A DNA stretch of 8,790 nt from the NCBI GenBank assembly GCA_002320595.1, contig DCKB01000077.1, forward strand, positions 1 through 8,790, in the 5' to 3' direction. This document shows, piece after piece, positions 7,499-8,790 of the stretch (within the stretch, counting starts at the first letter, position 1; each line of letters starts with the position of its first letter). This DNA comes from Christensenella sp. UBA1685 (GTDB taxonomy: Bacteria; Bacillota; Clostridia; Christensenellales; CAG-138). The notes beneath the pieces are model-generated. The model was not told where the DNA came from and did no database searches. It worked only from the letters and a program-made list of their open reading frames with translations. Position numbers and translations under genes: made by a program.

Positions 7499-8150
7499 GA
7501 TCGCACCATCCATACTATCCGCTGATTTTGCAAACATGGGACGTGATGTGGAGCGCCTTGCCGCCTGGGGCGCCGATGCGGTGCATTTTGACGTGATGGA
7601 CGGCACCTTTGTGCCGGCGATTACCTTCGGCGCGGAAATGTGCAGGGCGGTACGCCCATATACGAAACTTCCGCTTGATGTGCATGTTATGGTGGAACAT
7701 CCGGAAACGTATATCGCTTCATTTCGCGATGCGGGCGCAGACTATTTTACCTTTCATGTTGAAGCGGATCGGCACAGCCACCGTACCTTGCAGAAAATTC
7801 GAATGGCCGGGATGAAAGCGGGGATCGCCCTGAACCCTGCAACGCCCGTTTGCATGGTGGAGGAAGCGCTTTCCGAGTGCGATCTTGTTCTGGTAATGAG
7901 CGTGAACCCAGGTGCAGGAGGACAAAAATTTATTCCGGGTGCGCTCCGCAAAATTGAGCGCCTTGTACAGCTTGCCAGAGAATATGGCTATCGGTACGAG
8001 ATTGAGGTGGATGGCGGGATCAATGCGGAAACGGCTGCTCTTGCAGCCGAGGCCGGAGCCATGATGCTTGTTTCCGGCAGCAGCATATTCAAAGCGGAAG
8101 ATCCTGCGGCATTGATTGCGCAGATGCACGCGCTTGACAAAAAAATTTAG
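7491..8150 (+). CDS. rpe: Ribulose-phosphate 3-epimerase
   Basis: It interconverts ribulose 5-phosphate and xylulose 5-phosphate in the pentose phosphate pathway. The 219-residue TIM barrel shows SILSADF (7-13), HFDVMDG (32-38) with metal ligand H32 and catalytic D34, H65 (DVHVM), the phosphate-loop segment SVNPGAGGQKF (137-147), the second catalytic aspartate D174 in VDGGIN (173-178), and SGSSIF near the end. The usual Phe in NPGFGGQ is Ala here, a small variation. AAGAGG (7475-7480) lies 10 nt upstream of the ATG and the gene starts inside the rsgA end, so the two are likely translated together. rpe is the last gene of the operon; the thiamine pyrophosphokinase gene that often follows it in Firmicutes is not present. 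Confidence 0.96.
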   Translation: MIKIAPSILSADFANMGRDVERLAAWGADAVHFDVMDGTFVPAITFGAEMCRAVRPYTKLPLDVHVMVEHPETYIASFRDAGADYFTFHVEADRHSHRTLQKIRMAGMKAGIALNPATPVCMVEEALSECDLVLVMSVNPGAGGQKFIPGALRKIERLVQLAREYGYRYEIEVDGGINAETAALAAEAGAMMLVSGSSIFKAEDPAALIAQMHALDKKI

Positions 8151-8166
8151 TGTAAATTGTGCCTGC

Positions 8167-8202
8167 CCGCCTGCGTTTTTAGGTTTGCCTGTACGCAGGC
8201 GG
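8167..8202. repeat. Perfect inverted repeat downstream of rpe
   Basis: CCGCCTGCG (8167-8175) is exactly complementary to CGCAGGCGG (8194-8202) with an 18-base loop; inside it GCCTG (8187-8191) can instead pair with CAGGC (8196-8200). It begins 16 nt after the rpe stop and would form a stable GC-rich hairpin in the operon 3' end. The 3' flank is AGAAAAAA rather than a T-tract, so it is not a classic plus-strand intrinsic terminator; it may stabilise the mRNA 3' end or give weak termination. Confidence 0.5.
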
Positions 8203-8213
8203 AGAAAAAAGGC

Positions 8214-8241
8214 TTGCAAACCGCTCAAAAATATGTATAAT
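8214..8241 (+). promoter_or_regulatory. Strong sigma-A promoter of the tRNA/6S cluster
   Basis: TTGCAA at 8214-8219 and a perfect TATAAT at 8236-8241 are separated by 16 nt, with an A+T-rich spacer. Transcription would begin near 8248-8250, about 12-14 nt before the tRNA-Val 5' end at 8262, a usual arrangement for a stable-RNA operon. It lies just after the rpe inverted repeat, so the RNA cluster is probably a separate transcription unit. Confidence 0.7.
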
Positions 8242-8261
8242 AGTATTTGCGCAAAGCGAAC

Positions 8262-8338
8262 GGGGTTATAGCTCAGCTGGTCAGAGCGCTACGTTGACAT
8301 CGTAGAGGTCGTTGGTTCGATCCCAACTAATCCCACCA
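8262..8338 (+). tRNA. tRNA-Val (anticodon GAC)
   Basis: A complete 77-nt cloverleaf with an encoded CCA end. Acceptor stem GGGGTTA pairs with TAATCCC (one G-T pair), D stem GCTC/GAGC, anticodon stem CTACG/CGTAG with loop TTGACAT giving anticodon GAC (reads GUC and GUU, valine), and T arm GTTGG-TTCGATC-CCAAC. The discriminator is A and CCA is at 8336-8338. It is the first RNA of the cluster. Confidence 0.96.
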
Positions 8339-8341
8339 TCA

Positions 8342-8513
8342 TAATCCTGTGGTGTGCGTGCGCCTTCCTTATAAACCCACAGAGTAACTTCGGGAGTATG
8401 CGTTGGTTGTGCTGATGCCACCTTCAATGTGCTTGGTAAGCAGAAGCCGCCACAATACACCCACCTGCCGAGAGGCGGGTGTTATAATGAGGGTGTACGG
8501 CACTCTGGGATTA
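8342..8513 (+). ncRNA. ssrS: 6S RNA candidate
   Basis: 6S RNA mimics an open promoter and holds the sigma-A form of RNA polymerase when growth slows. The stretch between the two tRNAs folds in the 6S manner. TAATCC (8342-8347) pairs with GGATTA (8508-8513), GTG (8352-8354) with CAC (8501-8503), and 8357-8367 pairs with 8489-8499 over 11 pairs, giving a long closing stem. A large central bubble follows; its 3' side carries a hairpin CACCTGCC-GAGA-GGCGGGTG (8462-8481), a typical 6S element. Upper-arm pairings include GTAT/ATAC (8396-8399/8455-8458) and TGTG/CACA (8408-8411/8451-8454). Short pieces GTTGGT and AGAAGCC also occur in E. coli 6S RNA in the same order. Exact ends are inferred from pairing. 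It contains no signal-recognition, tmRNA or RNase P core motif that I can see. Confidence 0.75.
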
Positions 8514-8530
8514 CTTTTACAAAAGAATGT

Positions 8531-8604
8531 TGCGGAATTGTGTAATGGTAGCACCTACGACTCTGACTCGTATTGTCTAGGTTCGAATCCTAGTTCCGCA
8601 GCCA
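8531..8604 (+). tRNA. tRNA-Gln (anticodon CTG)
   Basis: A complete 74-nt cloverleaf with encoded CCA. Acceptor TGCGGAA pairs with TTCCGCA, D arm GTG...CAC with the AATGGTAG loop typical of tRNA-Gln, anticodon stem TACGA/TCGTA with loop CTCTGAC giving CTG (reads CAG, glutamine), and T arm CTAGG-TTCGAAT-CCTAG. The discriminator is G and CCA is at 8602-8604. It lies 17 nt after the inferred 6S end and just before the terminator, so it closes the cluster. Confidence 0.96.
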
Positions 8605-8607
8605 AGG

Positions 8608-8634
8608 AAAAAGCCCCGCATTTCGGGGCTTTTT
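8608..8634 (+). terminator. Intrinsic terminator of the tRNA/6S cluster
   Basis: AAAAAGCCCCG (8608-8618) pairs perfectly with CGGGGCTTTTT (8624-8634) around a 5-nt loop CATTT, giving a GC-rich hairpin ending in five T. It begins 3 nt after the tRNA-Gln CCA. Because the stem has A5 on the left and T5 on the right it can also terminate transcription coming from the minus strand. Confidence 0.9.
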
Positions 8635-8790
8635 GCTATGCTGCGGGTTATGTCGGGTAACTTCGCAGTGCTTGAATGCGCATGCCCAATTCATCGCTGC
8701 GGTTTGAGCCCTTACGCCTGCCTCATGCACATTTGCCCTTGTTACGGCGCTCTTCAATCGCTTCCGCCGATAAGGTACAATAAGTTGCGC
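8635..8790. other. Right-edge region with no assignable gene
   Basis: About 155 bases after the terminator without a gene I can name. On the minus strand, 8788-8723 reads as a possible C-terminus ending LSAEAIEERRNKGKCA and a TGA stop, which would converge on the bidirectional terminator; another minus frame is open across the whole stretch. On the plus strand an ATG at 8650 opens a cysteine-rich frame to the edge but has no ribosome site. The window ends before any of these can be tested. Confidence 0.25.

Noticed and set aside
8483..8488. TATAAT read as a separate promoter for tRNA-Gln
   Set aside because: No acceptable -35 lies 16-18 nt upstream (that stretch is inside the GAGA hairpin), and the hexamer sits in the predicted 6S bubble.
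8403..8660. 85-codon plus-strand frame overlapping the 6S candidate, tRNA-Gln and terminator
   Set aside because: It runs through a tRNA gene and an intrinsic terminator, so it cannot be a real coding region.
8650..8790. Cysteine-rich small peptide frame (six Cys within 22 residues) from ATG 8650
   Set aside because: No ribosome site, lies directly behind a terminator, and is truncated by the window edge; the cysteines mirror alanine codons of the open minus frame.
1..8790. CRISPR array, prophage genes, toxin-antitoxin or biosynthetic cluster
   Set aside because: No regularly spaced direct repeats and no such gene families are seen on either strand.

Overview
The window looks like a chromosomal segment of a fairly GC-rich low-GC-type Gram-positive bacterium (Firmicutes, most likely class Clostridia). 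The evidence is the gene order def-fmt-rsmB-rlmN-prpC-prkC-rsgA-rpe, a transmembrane Ser/Thr kinase with three extracellular PASTA repeats paired with a PP2C phosphatase, Shine-Dalgarno sites of the AGGAGG type, CCA-encoded tRNAs and a Firmicute-like 6S RNA. The species cannot be named from sequence alone.

Layout. Bases 1-115 (minus strand) hold the start of a probable DDE transposase that runs off the left edge, with a likely IS end near 156. A sigma-A-type promoter (187-216) then opens a tight eight-gene plus-strand operon (259-8150). The first five genes are joined by four successive ATGA stop/start overlaps. A 1-nt gap leads to prkC, a 16-nt gap to rsgA, and rpe overlaps rsgA by 8 nt. After rpe there is an inverted repeat without a T-tract, then a strong promoter (8214-8241) driving a compact stable-RNA cluster: tRNA-Val(GAC), a 6S RNA candidate starting 3 nt after the tRNA CCA end, and tRNA-Gln(CTG). 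A strong intrinsic terminator closes the cluster at 8608-8634. The last ~150 bases hold no gene I can name.

How the genes work together. def and fmt make and remove the N-formyl group that marks initiator methionine. rsmB and rlmN methylate 16S and 23S rRNA (RlmN also modifies tRNA). rsgA is the GTPase that checks late 30S maturation. prpC/prkC form a reversible Ser/Thr phosphorylation switch that senses cell-wall fragments; in Bacillus subtilis RsgA (CpgA) is a reported PrkC target. rpe feeds the pentose phosphate pathway. The operon therefore joins translation start, ribosome maturation and growth-state signalling.

The core operon is conventional. The parts most worth a second look are the tRNA-6S-tRNA transcript, the transposase placed where priA often lies upstream of def, and the cysteine-bearing distal ectodomain of the kinase.
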